DNA from: Welwitschia mirabilis
Taxonomy: Eukaryota > Gnetophyta > Gnetopsida > Welwitschiales
Direction of reading: 5' to 3'
DNA: 36,718 bases
NCBI GenBank assembly: GCA_051453625.1
Contig: JBOZIK010000001.1
Coordinates: forward strand, 52,006,927-52,043,644
This document shows positions 18,618 through 30,066 of the stretch, piece after piece. The position numbers and the translations under genes are program-made. The notes below the pieces were generated by a model that searched no databases, was not told where the DNA came from, and was given only the letters and a program-made list of their open reading frames with translations. Within the stretch, counting starts at the first letter, position 1; every line of letters starts with the position of its first letter.

Positions 18618-19340
18618 TACATTTTTCAAATGAATAACTACTTGAAAATTTATAAGCCCGTTCTTTAACCTAACAACATGCCCAAAATCCTAGCTAACAC
18701 TTATCTTAGAATAGTTAAATTCCCTTAACAACCCTTTCCCTAGGAAAACTCTTAAGATTACCTTTAACTAAAATTTCTAGAAATACCATCTTGTATAATC
18801 CAACGACCAATAGCATGCAAATTAGATTTTAAGCTATCCATTATTTAACTTCTTCCATACTTTCACAGCATTGAATTAGAAACTTGTACTTGCACTTGAA
18901 AGAATTTGAATTGTATTATTTTAACACCACAAGTGCTATTGCATTAATCCTCTTCTCATTGTCCTTAAAAGAAAAAGAAATTCCTTGTTATACACCCTAA
19001 AACATCTCTCTATTAGAGTTTGGGTTAACTTTTTTCCTTAGTAATAAAACTAATTAAGACAAGAGATTATGAATTATGAATAAAAAGACCATGAAACTTT
19101 ATCGGGATAATAAAAAGATTTAAGAACCTTTTGTAAAAATGTCCATGATGTGAATTCAAACCAGGTAGAGTTATCAATTTCTTCCATTAAATATTGTCCT
19201 TAAATGATAGGCAGTTGGTAGAAATGATGAGTAGAGGTGGTTTCTTAAATCTTGCATTAGAAAGAATTTAGAACCATTTAGAAGACATTACTAAAAGCTC
19301 TAAGAATTGGAAGAAACCCCATGAACCATCTAGATCCTAA
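18618..19340 (+). pseudogene. Athila-like gag, main body
   Basis: Broken frames recover the Retrotrans_gag pattern of Athila elements. IHYLTSSILSQH and YLHLKEFE lie near 18836-18910, a SLSLKEKEIP piece near 18960-18985, then a RDNKKI piece near 19100. A GGFLNLALE motif (counterpart of the GGxFLNKS motif) lies near 19226-19262. Stops and small indels are frequent. With the N-terminal piece at 17419 this accounts for most of gag. Confidence 0.65.
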
Positions 19341-20109
19341 TATCTAATTAGATCTATAAGCATTTTTAGAGTACTCCATAATTTTGATGTTAGTAACTAA
19401 AATAAAGGGATTTTTAAAAGAGTAAAGTCCATCACTTTTTAGCCTAAACCTATAGCCTTCAAACCTGAGTGCTTGATCTGATATACAGATTCCCATAAAA
19501 TAGTTGAGTGTTCTACTATTTCCTATTTTCAAAACATAGTTAATGAATAAGCTAATGTGATAGAACACCATTGGTAGAATCACAAAAATAACCTCATACT
19601 CAAATATCTATAACCCTGGGTGGATAAGCCATCCAAACTTGTCTTGAAAATAAGATAACACCTATAGTTAAATTCCTACTAGTCAGTCTAGAAATTCCTT
19701 TCCATCATTTTCCTGTCCTTCCTGTTTACCTTCAAGCTAATAATATTCATCCCATCATTCCTTATAAAATCATCAATCTTCTTCATTAAATCTATTGAAG
19801 GATGCTTTTAAAAAGTTCATGAAATTACAAATGTAAACAAACTAAAAATTTAAATAGGATATCCAATAACTCCAACAAATCACCACCTACATTCTCTATT
19901 TTCTCAATCATCGAGAGCCAATTGAACTCCAGATAAGTCTAGAACCAAATCCTATAGGAGTAAAATTTTTAAAAGGAATAGAGTCTAATTACATTAAAGA
20001 AACAAAGGCTATCCATCTTAGAATAAAAAAAAAGATAAACCTATAATGAGAATAACGAACAAGGAAACAACTCCCATGTAAACAAATGCAAAAGAAAAGA
20101 TAGTAGAGT
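19341..20109 (+). other. Eroded gag C-terminal region
   Basis: Lies between the recognisable gag body and the protease region of the same element. No clear motif. A 79-codon open stretch on the minus strand (19344-19583) has no recognisable domain and is taken as chance. Confidence 0.4.
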
Positions 20110-20860
20110 AAATAAAAAATCCCATACCTAGTTAAAAAGAAGCTTTACCATTTCCACAAAAACTTACAAAACGAAAATGTGACTAGAACATAATTAGAGG
20201 ATTTAGAAATCTTTAAATAAGTTAAAATCAACATTTCCCTCCTAGAAGTCATAAAACAGTAGCCCCTTATGTAAAATTTTTTAAATATATGTGCATAGTA
20301 AAGAGGTGAATGAACATTAAAATCAAGCCTTTTCTAGCACAAAGAACTAGCATAATAATCTAGAATCAAATTCCACCTAAGTACAAAAACCTTGATTGTC
20401 CTTGTCCCATAATTGTCATTACAATTGGAGACAGGCATCTAAAACAAGCCCTGTTAGACTTAGGATCTATTTACATCCTACTTCCTTATAGTAAATATAA
20501 AGAACTGGGCTTGGAAGGACTAAAAAAAAAACCAAATTCTAATGGTATCTTACTAATAATTCCCTTAAAAAATCATTAGGAATACTTAAAGATGTTGGTA
20601 CTAGGGTAGATATTTGCTATTTTTCCCTAGATTTTGTGGTTCCAAACATGAAGAACTTAGTCAATCAATCAGTTTCTATTATCTTAAGAAGAGCCTTCCT
20701 TGTAACCTCCAATGCCCTCATTAACTATAGGAAGGGTCTAATAAAAATTGTTTTTGATAACATGATAATGGAATTAAATGTTTTTAATGCCATAAACTTA
20801 CCTACTAATAATGATGGAATTGAACATGTGGATAAGATAAAAAGTCTCTTACTTGACTAA
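20110..20860 (+). pseudogene. Athila-like protease region
   Basis: From about 20125 the broken frame shows EALPFPQKL, then a YVKFFKYMC piece near 20267 and QIPPKYKN near 20370. The aspartic protease follows with LLDLGSIYILLPYSKYKELGL at 20451-20512. The catalytic Asp codon is 20457-20459 and DLGS replaces the usual DLGAS. Downstream is a stop-free 74-codon stretch (20636-20860) with FVVPNM, IILRRAFLVTSNALINY and MIMELNVF, matching the protease C-terminal part (ILGRPFLATA pattern, with Gly-Arg-Pro altered to Arg-Arg-Ala). It would cut the Gag-Pol polyprotein. Stops upstream make it inactive. Confidence 0.8.
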
Positions 20861-20879
20861 GAATCTTTCACACATATTT

Positions 20880-22460
20880 ATGATGACCTCACTTCTAACT
20901 TTTTTCAAGAATAAGATTCATGCACTACCATTAATATGAATATCTGTTGAACTCAAACCTCTTTCCCATAACCTTAAGTATTTCTTTTTAGGAAGTAACT
21001 CTATTTTTCTAATGGTGATTAATTTCTGTTATCTTTCTCAAAAGAAAATAAGTTATTAAATCCTTTGATAAAATATAAGCAAGCCATTGTTTGGACTCTT
21101 TTCAATATTAAAGACACTGATCCTAACATTTGCATGCACTACATATACCTTGAGGAAAATGTCATACATTTTATTGAAGCTCAATGTTAAATCAATCCAA
21201 CCTTGAAGGAAGTAGTGACAAAATGATATAATTAAACTTTTAAACAATAAAATCATTTATACCATCTCTGAGAATAAGTATATGATTCTAATCCAAATGG
21301 TAGCTAAAAGGTCTAAAATTACCTTTATGCCCAACAAACGTAATGAACTTTCCCATACTAATCCCATGGTAAAATGGATAATGTATATCAATTATCAAAA
21401 GATTAATTTCGTATCAAGAAAAAACCACTTTTTTCTTCCATTTTCTAAGTATACTAAACATGCTTTTTACTATTTCCTATATGGATGTTTAATCTATAAT
21501 TAAATATAAATTGCTCCTGAGAATTAGCATAAGAGTACATTCACTTGCACTTATGGGATGTTTACTTAAAAATAAATGCCATTTGATCTTTACAATGCCC
21601 TTACCACATTTCAATGATGTATGCTTGGCATAGTTTCTAACTTGTTAGATTTATGCATGAAAATTTTCACGGATGACTTGTTTTATGTATGGCTTCGCTT
21701 TGTACCACTATCTTCAAAATGTAAAACTTATTCTCATTAGATGAAGAGAAAAACATCTTGTTTTAAACTGGGAGAAATGTTACTTTAGGATTATTAAAGG
21801 CATAGTTCTAGAACACATCATTTTGTCAAAAGAAATCTAAGTTAACCCTAGAAAAGTCTCCTCAATTACTTACCTACCTATCCCACAAAAGCAAAAAGAT
21901 ATTTGATAATTTTTAGAACACACAGGTCATTATAGAAGATTTATTAAAGACTTTAGAAAACTTTCCAAAGTGCTTTATGACCTCCTCCATAAAGATGCCT
22001 CTTTTAACTAGACCTAAGAGTGTCAACAAGATTTTGATAAACTTAAAGAAAAGCATCCATCATCCAACTAGCTAATTAGAAGTTACCCTTTAAACTTATA
22101 TGCGATGCTAGTGATTACGTAGTTGGTGCTATGTTAGGAAAAAAAAGAGTGGGTAAAAAAACAATTAATATTTACTATGCAATAAAGACATCAAGTGACA
22201 CTAAAATGAATTACATAGTCATTAAAAGAGATCCCAATGATAGTCTTTGCATTAGGAAAATTTAAGTAACATCCTTTTGGTTTTAAGGTAATCATCTATA
22301 CAGATCATTTAAACCTTAAATACCTCTTTTCGAATAAAAAATATAAGCCTAGATTAATTATATGAGTCCTACGCTTATAGAAATTTGACTTAGGAATCAA
22401 ATATAAAAAGGGTTTAGATAATATCATAACTAATCATCTTTCATGCATTACATAAAATGA
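20880..22460 (+). pseudogene. Athila-like reverse transcriptase and RNase H
   Basis: Starts with KPLSHNLKYFFLG and DTDPNICMHYIYLEE (about 20959-21158), then a MILIQMVAKR piece near 21282. KNHFFLPFSKYTKHAFYYFLYG (21420-21486) is the counterpart of the KDHFPLPFID...FLDGYSG motif, its Asp lost. The catalytic box reads FTDD (21666-21677) where Athila has FMDD. LNWEKCYF (about 21767) and HTGHYRRFIKDFRKLSK (21920-21970) follow. RNase H keeps LICDASDYVVGAMLG near 22096-22140. Copying of element RNA into DNA is the normal role. Frameshifts and stops are dense. Confidence 0.8.
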
Positions 22461-23730
22461 TTTTCATGAATCTCTTTTCATAGTTAACACTTTTCCTAGT
22501 GAGCATTTTTTCTCCATTTTAAAGTGCCTTAGTTTGCTAACATTGCAAATTACTTAGTTTCCAAGGTTTTCCCCTCTCATTAGGTCATTAATAATAGGAA
22601 TAAACTTCTAAGTTTAATGCTTCTTTTGGGATAGTCCTTAACTGTTTAAATATTACTCAAATAAAGTTATTTGTAGATGTATTTCCTAATCAAAAATTTA
22701 TGATACCTTTAAAATTTACCATTTTTAAGTTTGTAATGGTCATTACTTTGCTAATAAAGCCACCATTAAAATCCTTCAATCTAGTTTTTATTGGCTATCA
22801 ATTTTTAAAGATTCATATCTCTATTATTGGCAGCCTTACACAAAGATACTTGATGTCTTTAAACCCCACTCTTACTATTGAACCTTTTAATATTTAAGGT
22901 ATTAATTTCAAAGTCCCATATCCTTCATTGGATGGACATCATTATATTCTTATTTTATTTATTATGTCACTAAGTGGGTAGAAGCATGTGCTTGCAAGAA
23001 TAACAATGTTCAAAATATAATGAAGTTCTTTAAGGAAAATATTTTGACTAGATTTGGTTGTTCTAGGATCTTGATTAGTGATACTGTTACTCATTTTTTT
23101 AATAGAATATTTAATAATCTTATCATCAAGCATGGAGAACTCATAAAGTTACAACTCCTTATCACCCCAAATAAGTAGAAAAGTTAAGGTCACTAATAGA
23201 GAAATAAAAAATGTACTTAAAAGGTAGTAAGCTTAACTAAGCAGCATTGATCTTTTAAATTAAATGATTTTTTATGGGCTTATAGGATGGCTTATAAGAT
23301 ACCATTAGGAATGTTCCTCTTTAGATTAAAGTATGGAAAAGCTTGTCATTTACCCATGGAACTTGAACATCAAGTATATTGGATAACCAAGAACATGAAC
23401 TTAAACCTTGAAGTAGTAGGACGATGAAGATCTATCTAACTTAATAAGCTAGATGAGATCATAAATGATGCATATTAAAATATAAAAATCAATAAGGAAA
23501 GCATGAATAAATTGCATGATCAAAACATCCTTAGAAAAGCATTTTAGAAGGAAGCACTAGTTTTGCTTTACATCTCAAGATTGCATTTGTTCCCTAGTAA
23601 ACTAGTTTATAAGTGGAAAGATTCCTACATAACAAGACAAGTGTTGTCAAATGGTGTATTTCTCATAGAGATCCCAAAGTCACCAAGTACTTATAGACCT
23701 TAGTTAATGGCATTTAATAAATATATTAAT
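22461..23730 (+). pseudogene. Athila-like integrase
   Basis: HHCC zinc-finger region is traceable in a KATIKILQSSFYW piece near 22755-22793. The core shows YVTKWVEACACKNNN (22962-23006), FFKENILTRFGC, then ISDTVTHF near 23076 with the second catalytic Asp. The Glu position reads Lys in a VKVTNREIK piece near 23186. After it come LWAYRMAYKIPLG (23274-23312), KYGKACHLPMELEHQVYW (23327-23380), and the C-terminal LYISRLHLFPSKLVYKW stretch near 23566-23616. Integrase would join the DNA copy to the chromosome. Loss of the catalytic Glu, plus stops, shows it is dead. Confidence 0.8.
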
Positions 23731-25084
23731 AATAAGTGATTTTGCTGTTATTTCAAGTGTTGATTAAGAACAAGTGTACTTATGATTTGTGAGAGAAAGT
23801 TACACTTATTTTGAGTATGTTGTTAAAGTCACATTTACTTGAAGCTTTTAATTTAGGAAAAGCAAAAATGGATGAAAAGGTATAACCTACATTCATATTG
23901 TACTCCTTCCTTTTTAAGTATTTATGGGGATAACATATTTCTTAATTAGATTAATAAGCTAATGATCCTCCTATGTGCATAAATAATTGTATATAAGAAG
24001 TAGAATTAAAAGAAAATGTAATATCTCTTCTCTAAAAGTAGCTACTACCTTTGATCACTTTATTGAGTTTAGCTAACTACATGGGGGATGTGTAAACTCA
24101 CTAGTAATGTAGCTCTAATGATCTAGTTATAGCATGATCAATTACATTAGGGCTATAATGCAACACAACTTTCTTCAAAGAAAAACATGCTTAGCTCTAT
24201 TGAAATAAAAATTTCATAACACTAATTACTCATTCAGATCAGAATTCTTGAAGAAAAGGTACTTATGAATGTAGAAAAGAAAATGAACTAAAAATTAAGG
24301 TAAATATTGAAAACCTTCTGTGTTTTCTTTTCTTTAACACTTATACTTAAGATCTATTACTAACTCTCAAATTTTCATAAGTTAGTCAGTCAATACTATG
24401 CTTGTCTAGCATTAAGATCCATTAAATAAACTTAAAAATTACAATAAATTATAATAAAAAAGGATCATTAGCTTAGGTAAATTATCTCTTGTATTTAGGC
24501 GTTTAATGGTTAAGCGTCATTCATATTGCCATTTTTCATTTCTCATCTATCCACTATCATTTTTACCTCTCCCCTATTCTATGAGAAATAACATTATAAT
24601 GCATGAATGTTTTTATTATGAACTAAACTTTTTCTTCATTTTTATCCAAAAACAAAACTTGAGCTATTGTTAGGAAGAGATTGATTGGAACTTAAAGGGT
24701 ATGGTTTCTCAGTAGATATTATTTTCCTTGCATTATAGTTGAGCTGCATCTACTCTATATTTTTCTTTTTAAAATAAAATGAGATATCATGAAAGTTTTT
24801 CTTCCTAAGGATGTATCAATATATTCTTAAAAGTTGCATTAAAGTTTCTCCATCTTTCCAAACTTTGAGAACAAAGTTTAATTTTGGTTAGAAGATTTGT
24901 CATCCACATTTTTAAAAAAAAAATTGATTTTGATGTCTTATTTTAAAAAATTAATCAAAAAGTTTTTAAAAGTTATTTCATTCTTACATACTTGAATTTT
25001 TTTCTTTAGAAGTTTTCAATGTTAATCATTCTTTATCATACATTTTACTAAGGGTCTAGCAAAAGTCTGATTAAGAGACATGAT
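23731..25084 (+). other. 3' non-coding part of the Athila-like element
   Basis: 1.35 kb between the integrase end and the 3' LTR. Athila elements often carry an extra, env-like ORF here; none is recognisable. TTAAGAGACA just before 25081 is a weak candidate polypurine tract. Confidence 0.5.
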
Positions 25085-26283
25085 AATATGTAAATTCAAA
25101 TCAAGTATATGAGGCTAATTTAGCTTAAATACAGATATTAAATTAACTATTTTATCATAAAAATATGTGTTTTATTGTTTTTAATGTCATTTGTAAACTT
25201 GTGCATTTCCTCATTATGATTTTAGGTATTCTACAACATTCTGGAACATATATTGGAAGATGAAATAATTCCAACAAAAATTATTAGTAGCATCAATGAC
25301 CTAGATAATCGATCTAGTCTCCTAAAGTAGATCATTTTTAAAGTTATGTTCTAGATTTGCCTTGGGAAAATGATCAAATTTCAATTATGGGGTCAAACAG
25401 TTATGGAATTAAAATTAACCAAAATCTTAAGCCATAAAAGTATTAATCTTTCATTTGTAGAATCTTAAATAGGAATCCCAAATTGTGAAATCCTAACCCT
25501 ATTTTCTCTTATAAAAAGAGTCAAATTCCTCTCATTGTAACAATCTTTTAGTGGCAAAAGTATTGTATCCCTTAGAGCATAGAATCTTTACTATGTCTTT
25601 CTAAGCTCCCCCTTGAAAGGTAGGCTATCCTTCAAGCTAGTTTATTCATTCTATATTAGCATTAGATTTCTTTCGTTAATGTATTGCAATTCCCTCTTTT
25701 ATTAATTAAGAAGTAGTTTTCATTTCTTGATGTTATGTGTGGTTAAATTCATACCTTTAATTCTTGACTTAAATCTACATTTATACCAAGTTATTTTTAT
25801 TTTTTAAGTGTGTCCTTTTTCTTTCATATTTAGGATTTATAGCTTGAATTTGTTTCATGACTCTGAGGCTTTAATTTCTACCTATCATGCTTACAACTAG
25901 GTGGTGAAGGACCAAAGTGACAAAGGAATCTCACCACTAATCATGTGCTAAATGAGAAAATGTCACCATGATTCAAGCCACAATGAACTTAGTGCGTTTA
26001 GGGTTTTATTAAGAATTCACATTATATTATCAAATAGAAGTCTTTTTTGTTAAAAGATTGAGGTTAGTCCTTTAAGTATTAGTTTTCTTTCATACCTTTA
26101 CCATTTGAAATCTTTTTGTCTTAATCTAGGCTTACACTTTTACCTTGATTATTTTGCAAGTTTAAGAGTATTGTTGTGTTGTTATTATTTATTTATACCT
26201 TGAATTATTCCTATGAAATGAATAATACTAGGACTTTGATATAATATGAATCTTGGTTAATTTGATAGAGTTGACCTCGAACA
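25085..26283 (+). repeat. 3' LTR of the Athila-like element (left edge approximate)
   Basis: Partner of the LTR at 15450-16639, ending CTCGAACA at 26283 where the 5' copy ends GATTGAACA. Similarity stops there: the next bases (ATTACTACC) do not match the primer-site side of the 5' LTR. Confidence 0.8.
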
Positions 26284-27077
26284 ATTACTACCTCTCATAT
26301 GAGTAACCTAGGATTAATCTTTAGTAATATTATCAAAACCTTGTTATGCCTTGACTTTTGTTATAATTTGTGAATTTTGAAGGATATAACCTTATGGTCA
26401 AGGTGTAGGCAATAGTTTTAAATACGAGAGATAGAAAATTATAGTATAGTATAACCAACCATACTTATTATTCTCTCTTAGGAATTACATAGATATTTTA
26501 GTGATTAACACCAACAAAAACGAAATATGTTAAGTTCACAAGGTTATGGAAGTTTGATATTAATAATATATTTATCAGTCATTGTTTCCTATGATTTATG
26601 TATCATGATTCCTCATGAAATCTTGATGAGAGTTTAAAAATGTTTATTATAATTCATAGTTTAATAAGTACCATATTTTCTACATTTAAGATAAAGGAAT
26701 ATTTCATATATTAATTAAATCTAATAAGATTATAGACTAGATATTTTGATGACTTTATATTGATCTCATATAGAATTTTAAGGATGATTCCTCTTAGACA
26801 ATTTGAGAGATAACTATGGAACATTTGATTTGAATAAGGCATCTTATTCTTACCATCTTTCTCTTTTCCAATGATGTAACCTTAATATCTACATCAACGA
26901 AAGATATCCAACACATTTTGTAGGTATTAGATAATTCTTATGCAACTACTAAGAGGAAGGTAAATGTTGGTAAACCAAAATTTTATGTTATGATGCTCAC
27001 AACATTAATCATAACTTGAGTTCTTTAATAGACCAATTTAAATAGTAACTTCTTGTAAATGTTTTGGTCTTTATTAC
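26284..27077. other. Decayed DNA between two Ty3 elements
   Basis: No motif recognised. If the older Athila-like scrap at 15101-15445 continued past the insertion it would be expected here, but its RT continuation was not found. Confidence 0.4.
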
Positions 27078-28335
27078 TGTTGCGATGCCAATTTGTAGGA
27101 ATTTGATGACGTATTTTGAGTATTTTTGCAAGACATTTATACAGGTTTAGATGTAATTCTAATGATTATGAAGAACTAATAGGATATTCACTAAAACATA
27201 CAATTCTTAACATATCTGGAGGCATCTCAGGCTTATTTTGATACTTCATACTTTGAAGAAAGGATTTAACCATACAGAATATTGATTTCACTTTTGAGCT
27301 ATAAGATGAAAAAGCCTATTGTCCCCTCTATCATCCCCACGATAGGTAGGACGATAGCACTACTGATATGGATGGAATCTACAGAGTTGATTGTAGGGCT
27401 TGAAGTTGATTAATCACCTTTGAACATGGAGTAACATCTCCATTGTTGTCCCCACAACAGTCAGAATGATAGCTATTTTGTATGAACGGAAAGAATTATC
27501 TTTGTAATGGGGTCATGTAGCCCATGTGGGTTGGTAAGATTTCTTCTCTAACTCTTAGGATTGAGCTCTTGGAACTTTAATGTAAAACTATAATTACCTC
27601 CTGTTCCTTCATTCCATTTCCATCTTTTATATTAGATATTCTTATGATAGCAGATTGAAGGACAAGAGGTCCATCTAGTAGCTATCGAGAGAAGTTTACC
27701 ATAGTATTGGGTTGAGTATCCTCCATTGAGGTGCTGCTACTTTATTGTAAGTAGATGTAAAAGTTAATGATTAATTCACTTACTCTTTTTACTACTATTA
27801 TATAAATGTCCCTTATGGTTTAAGTTTATTATAGTTTTGTGATAACTCTATAGTTATTTAGATCATAAGGGAAACCTTTGTTAAGGTCAACCTTGTTAGT
27901 TTAGATCTTGCATTGCATTTTCTTTATTCCATTTCATATTGGCATTATCCATATTATATTTGGCATATCTTATAGTTCATATTAGTTAGAAATAAGTGAT
28001 AAACTCTTTACAATTAATCTAAATTATAAAGAACTAATTCTTGTGATAAGAGGATTGGAATCCCAATAGAACTCATCTCACTTGCATTTCATACATTACA
28101 TTTTACCATCATTTATCTTGCATTGTATTTGCATTGTTATTTACTTTCATTTACTAAAATTGGAAAAGACTAAAATACTTTGTAAAATCAATTCTCTAAC
28201 TACTAGCCTAATGCCTTCAATGGATTACGACATTCAGATTAACCCCTATCTATACTTGTGTGTGTTTCGTACAAGTATTATGATTTATAGGTTTTGCCTA
28301 AGAACTTAAAAATTACATAAATTTACATCGCAACA
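27078..28335 (+). repeat. LTR of a further Ty3 (Athila/Tat-like) element
   Basis: 1258 bp, starting TGTTGCGATG and ending CATCGCAACA, a perfect 10-bp terminal inverted repeat. A primer-binding site follows immediately. It contains a TATATAAA box (27799-27806). Two copies of a motif of the form (T)CCCCAC(G/A)A...GAtGATAGC occur 117 bp apart (about 27334-27358, 27449-27473). No partner LTR is in the window, so the element is cut off to the right. Confidence 0.8.
27799..27806 (+). promoter_or_regulatory. Putative TATA box of the Ty3 LTR
   Basis: TATATAAA about 720 bp into a 1258-bp LTR, the expected place for the element's promoter at the U3/R border. Confidence 0.4.
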
Positions 28336-28339
28336 TTTT

Positions 28340-28356
28340 TGTGTCATTACCAAGGA
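28340..28356 (+). other. Primer-binding site, Athila/Tat type
   Basis: TGTGTCATTACCAAGGA starts five bases after the LTR end. Against TGGCGTCGTTGCCGGGGA-type sites nearly all differences are transitions. Position and pattern together support the LTR boundary. Confidence 0.6.
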
Positions 28357-28884
28357 AGGTCACAAGGAGTAGGAGGATTGTCACTATCCAAATAAGTACC
28401 TTAAATTTTACCTTAAGTTATTTATTTAAAATAGTACTATATTTTTATTATAGTTAGTAGGTTTATTTCAGTAATTTTCATTTTTTTCATAGTTTAAAAT
28501 TCATTGTCATCCTTATTGTTATCCCCATGACATTAGAGATGATAGTTTAGGTTTTTTGAGTTTATTTTCTTTTTTTACAAATCTTTCTTCTATCAGATAG
28601 TAGTAATAAGAATTTTGTCATCTTCTTTATCATCCCCAGTGGGCGGGCTTACACACTGCTCTCAGTATGGCTTTTGTATTTGGTTGTAAGTACATGCCTC
28701 ATTATGTACGGTGCATTAGAGTTATGGGAGACAAGCTAGATAAGAGTCTGTTTATTTACTTATGATAACCAGGTGGATGATTATCAATTGTTTTTTATTT
28801 TAGTTTTTGTTTGCTATCTAAGGTATGTAGGAACATGGTAAATTCTAGTAAAAAGAGAAAATATTAGAGAGAGTAGAACTTGAT
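28357..28884 (+). other. Leader of the Ty3 element
   Basis: Non-coding, T-rich. It holds further copies of the CCCC-centred motif seen in the LTR (TTATCCCCATGACATTAG near 28519, ATCATCCCCAGTGGGCGGG near 28629). Confidence 0.5.
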
Positions 28885-29966
28885 TTAAAAAAATATCAGA
28901 GAAGGATTATTCCACTTTGAGTAAAATCTAGGTACGCACATTCTAGGTACACAAATCCCAAAAATTGAAGAAGAAGATTTTTCTACTTTTATTATTTTAG
29001 AATTAGATTTTGCAAAAGAAAATTGTAGCATAGAAGTAGATCGTGTCATTTCTTCTTCATCTATGTCGAAATACTTACAAAAACGAAAATAAGTCACTTC
29101 ATATAATATGTCAATCATGATAAGAACTTCTACTTCAAATGAAAATATTACTCTTAGATATTTAATTGCTATTAGAAAATGTAAAATCTAAAATGCTTTC
29201 AATTTACTTACCAGTGATGATGTAGAATTAAGAAATTTAAGTGCCTATCTAACATTTTTAGGGAAACCTAGGGAAGAACCTTTCCAAAATCTAGCTGATA
29301 TTAAATAACTTGTGCTTACCTCAAGAAATGTAAAGCAATTCATTAGTTATCATACTTACATGATTATTTTTATAGTCACACTTAGAGGAAAGGAAAAAGT
29401 TCGGCTTATAAATATCCCATATAAGAGTCTTAAATAATGGAGTCAAGTGAAATTTTTTTTTTTAAATATTTTTTAAGTGAAAGTACCATGAAAAAAAAGA
29501 AGAAATAAAGTTATTAATGTTTAACAACAACCTCATAGGGACTATGTCACAACATATAAACATTTTATTATAGCTATTTAGTCTAGTCCTGTTAATAAAT
29601 TTCATTAAAAAGTTAGTTGATTATTTCTATAGTAGATTAAATAGTGAAACTAAACAACTTGTAGACTTTTCTTACGGTGGTAACTTAGTAAATGTATTCT
29701 TAGAAGAGGCATAAAATGTATTGGAAAATATAGTAGGGATCAGTCAAACTTGGTTAAAACTCACTAAGAAAAATTAAACTATAGGCCAAACCATAAAAGA
29801 TTTAAAGGAAGTAAGACATGACAAAGAATAAGAGAGAGGTGATTCAATCAACTTAATTAAGGATTTCACTACCACTTTGGAGAAGTATACTCAATTGATA
29901 TTTGATGAAAAGGTAGTAAAAGACAAAACCCCAACTTCAAAATGTAATACTTATGAAGAAAACTCT
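28885..29966 (+). pseudogene. Ty3 gag remnant, cut by gap
   Basis: Broken frames give an IEEEDFSTFIILELDFAKEN piece near 28965-29025. The diagnostic stretch near 29625-29755 reads RLNSETKQLVDFSYGGNLVN, then VLENIVGISQTW, matching the YNGLxxxTRxxxDAAAGGxLxN motif of Athila/Tat gag. A later frame, NLIKDFTTTLEKYTQLIFDE, runs into the N run. Stops are frequent. It belongs to the LTR at 27078-28335 by position and orientation. Protease and pol are absent; the sequence beyond the gap is a LINE on the other strand. Confidence 0.65.
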
Positions 29967-30066
29967 NNNNNNNNNNNNNNNNNNNNNNNNNNNNNNNNNN
30001 NNNNNNNNNNNNNNNNNNNNNNNNNNNNNNNNNNNNNNNNNNNNNNNNNNNNNNNNNNNNNNNNNN
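29967..30066. other. Assembly gap, 100 N
   Basis: Fixed-size scaffold gap exactly at the change from Ty3 gag (plus) to LINE RT (minus). The flanks do not duplicate each other. Confidence 1.

Larger units (their letters stand above)
15450..26283 (+). mobile_element. Athila-like Ty3 LTR retrotransposon, about 10.8 kb
   Basis: Order and length match the Athila lineage: 5' LTR, primer site of the TGGCGC-type, leader, gag, protease with a DLG motif, RT/RNase H, integrase, a 1.3-kb 3' untranslated part, and 3' LTR. The two LTRs (about 1.19 kb each) align throughout with roughly one mismatch in five by eye. Every gene is broken by stops and indels. A 1.05-kb LINE copy (17567-18617) sits in gag. The exact 5' edge is blurred by divergence; no convincing target duplication was found. 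Confidence 0.85.

Noticed and set aside
19344-19583. 79-codon minus-strand frame in the Athila-like element
   Set aside because: Antisense to eroded gag, no domain, nothing comparable known on that strand in these elements.
22942-23133. 63-codon minus-strand frame
   Set aside because: Antisense shadow of the integrase core, whose plus-strand motifs are clear.
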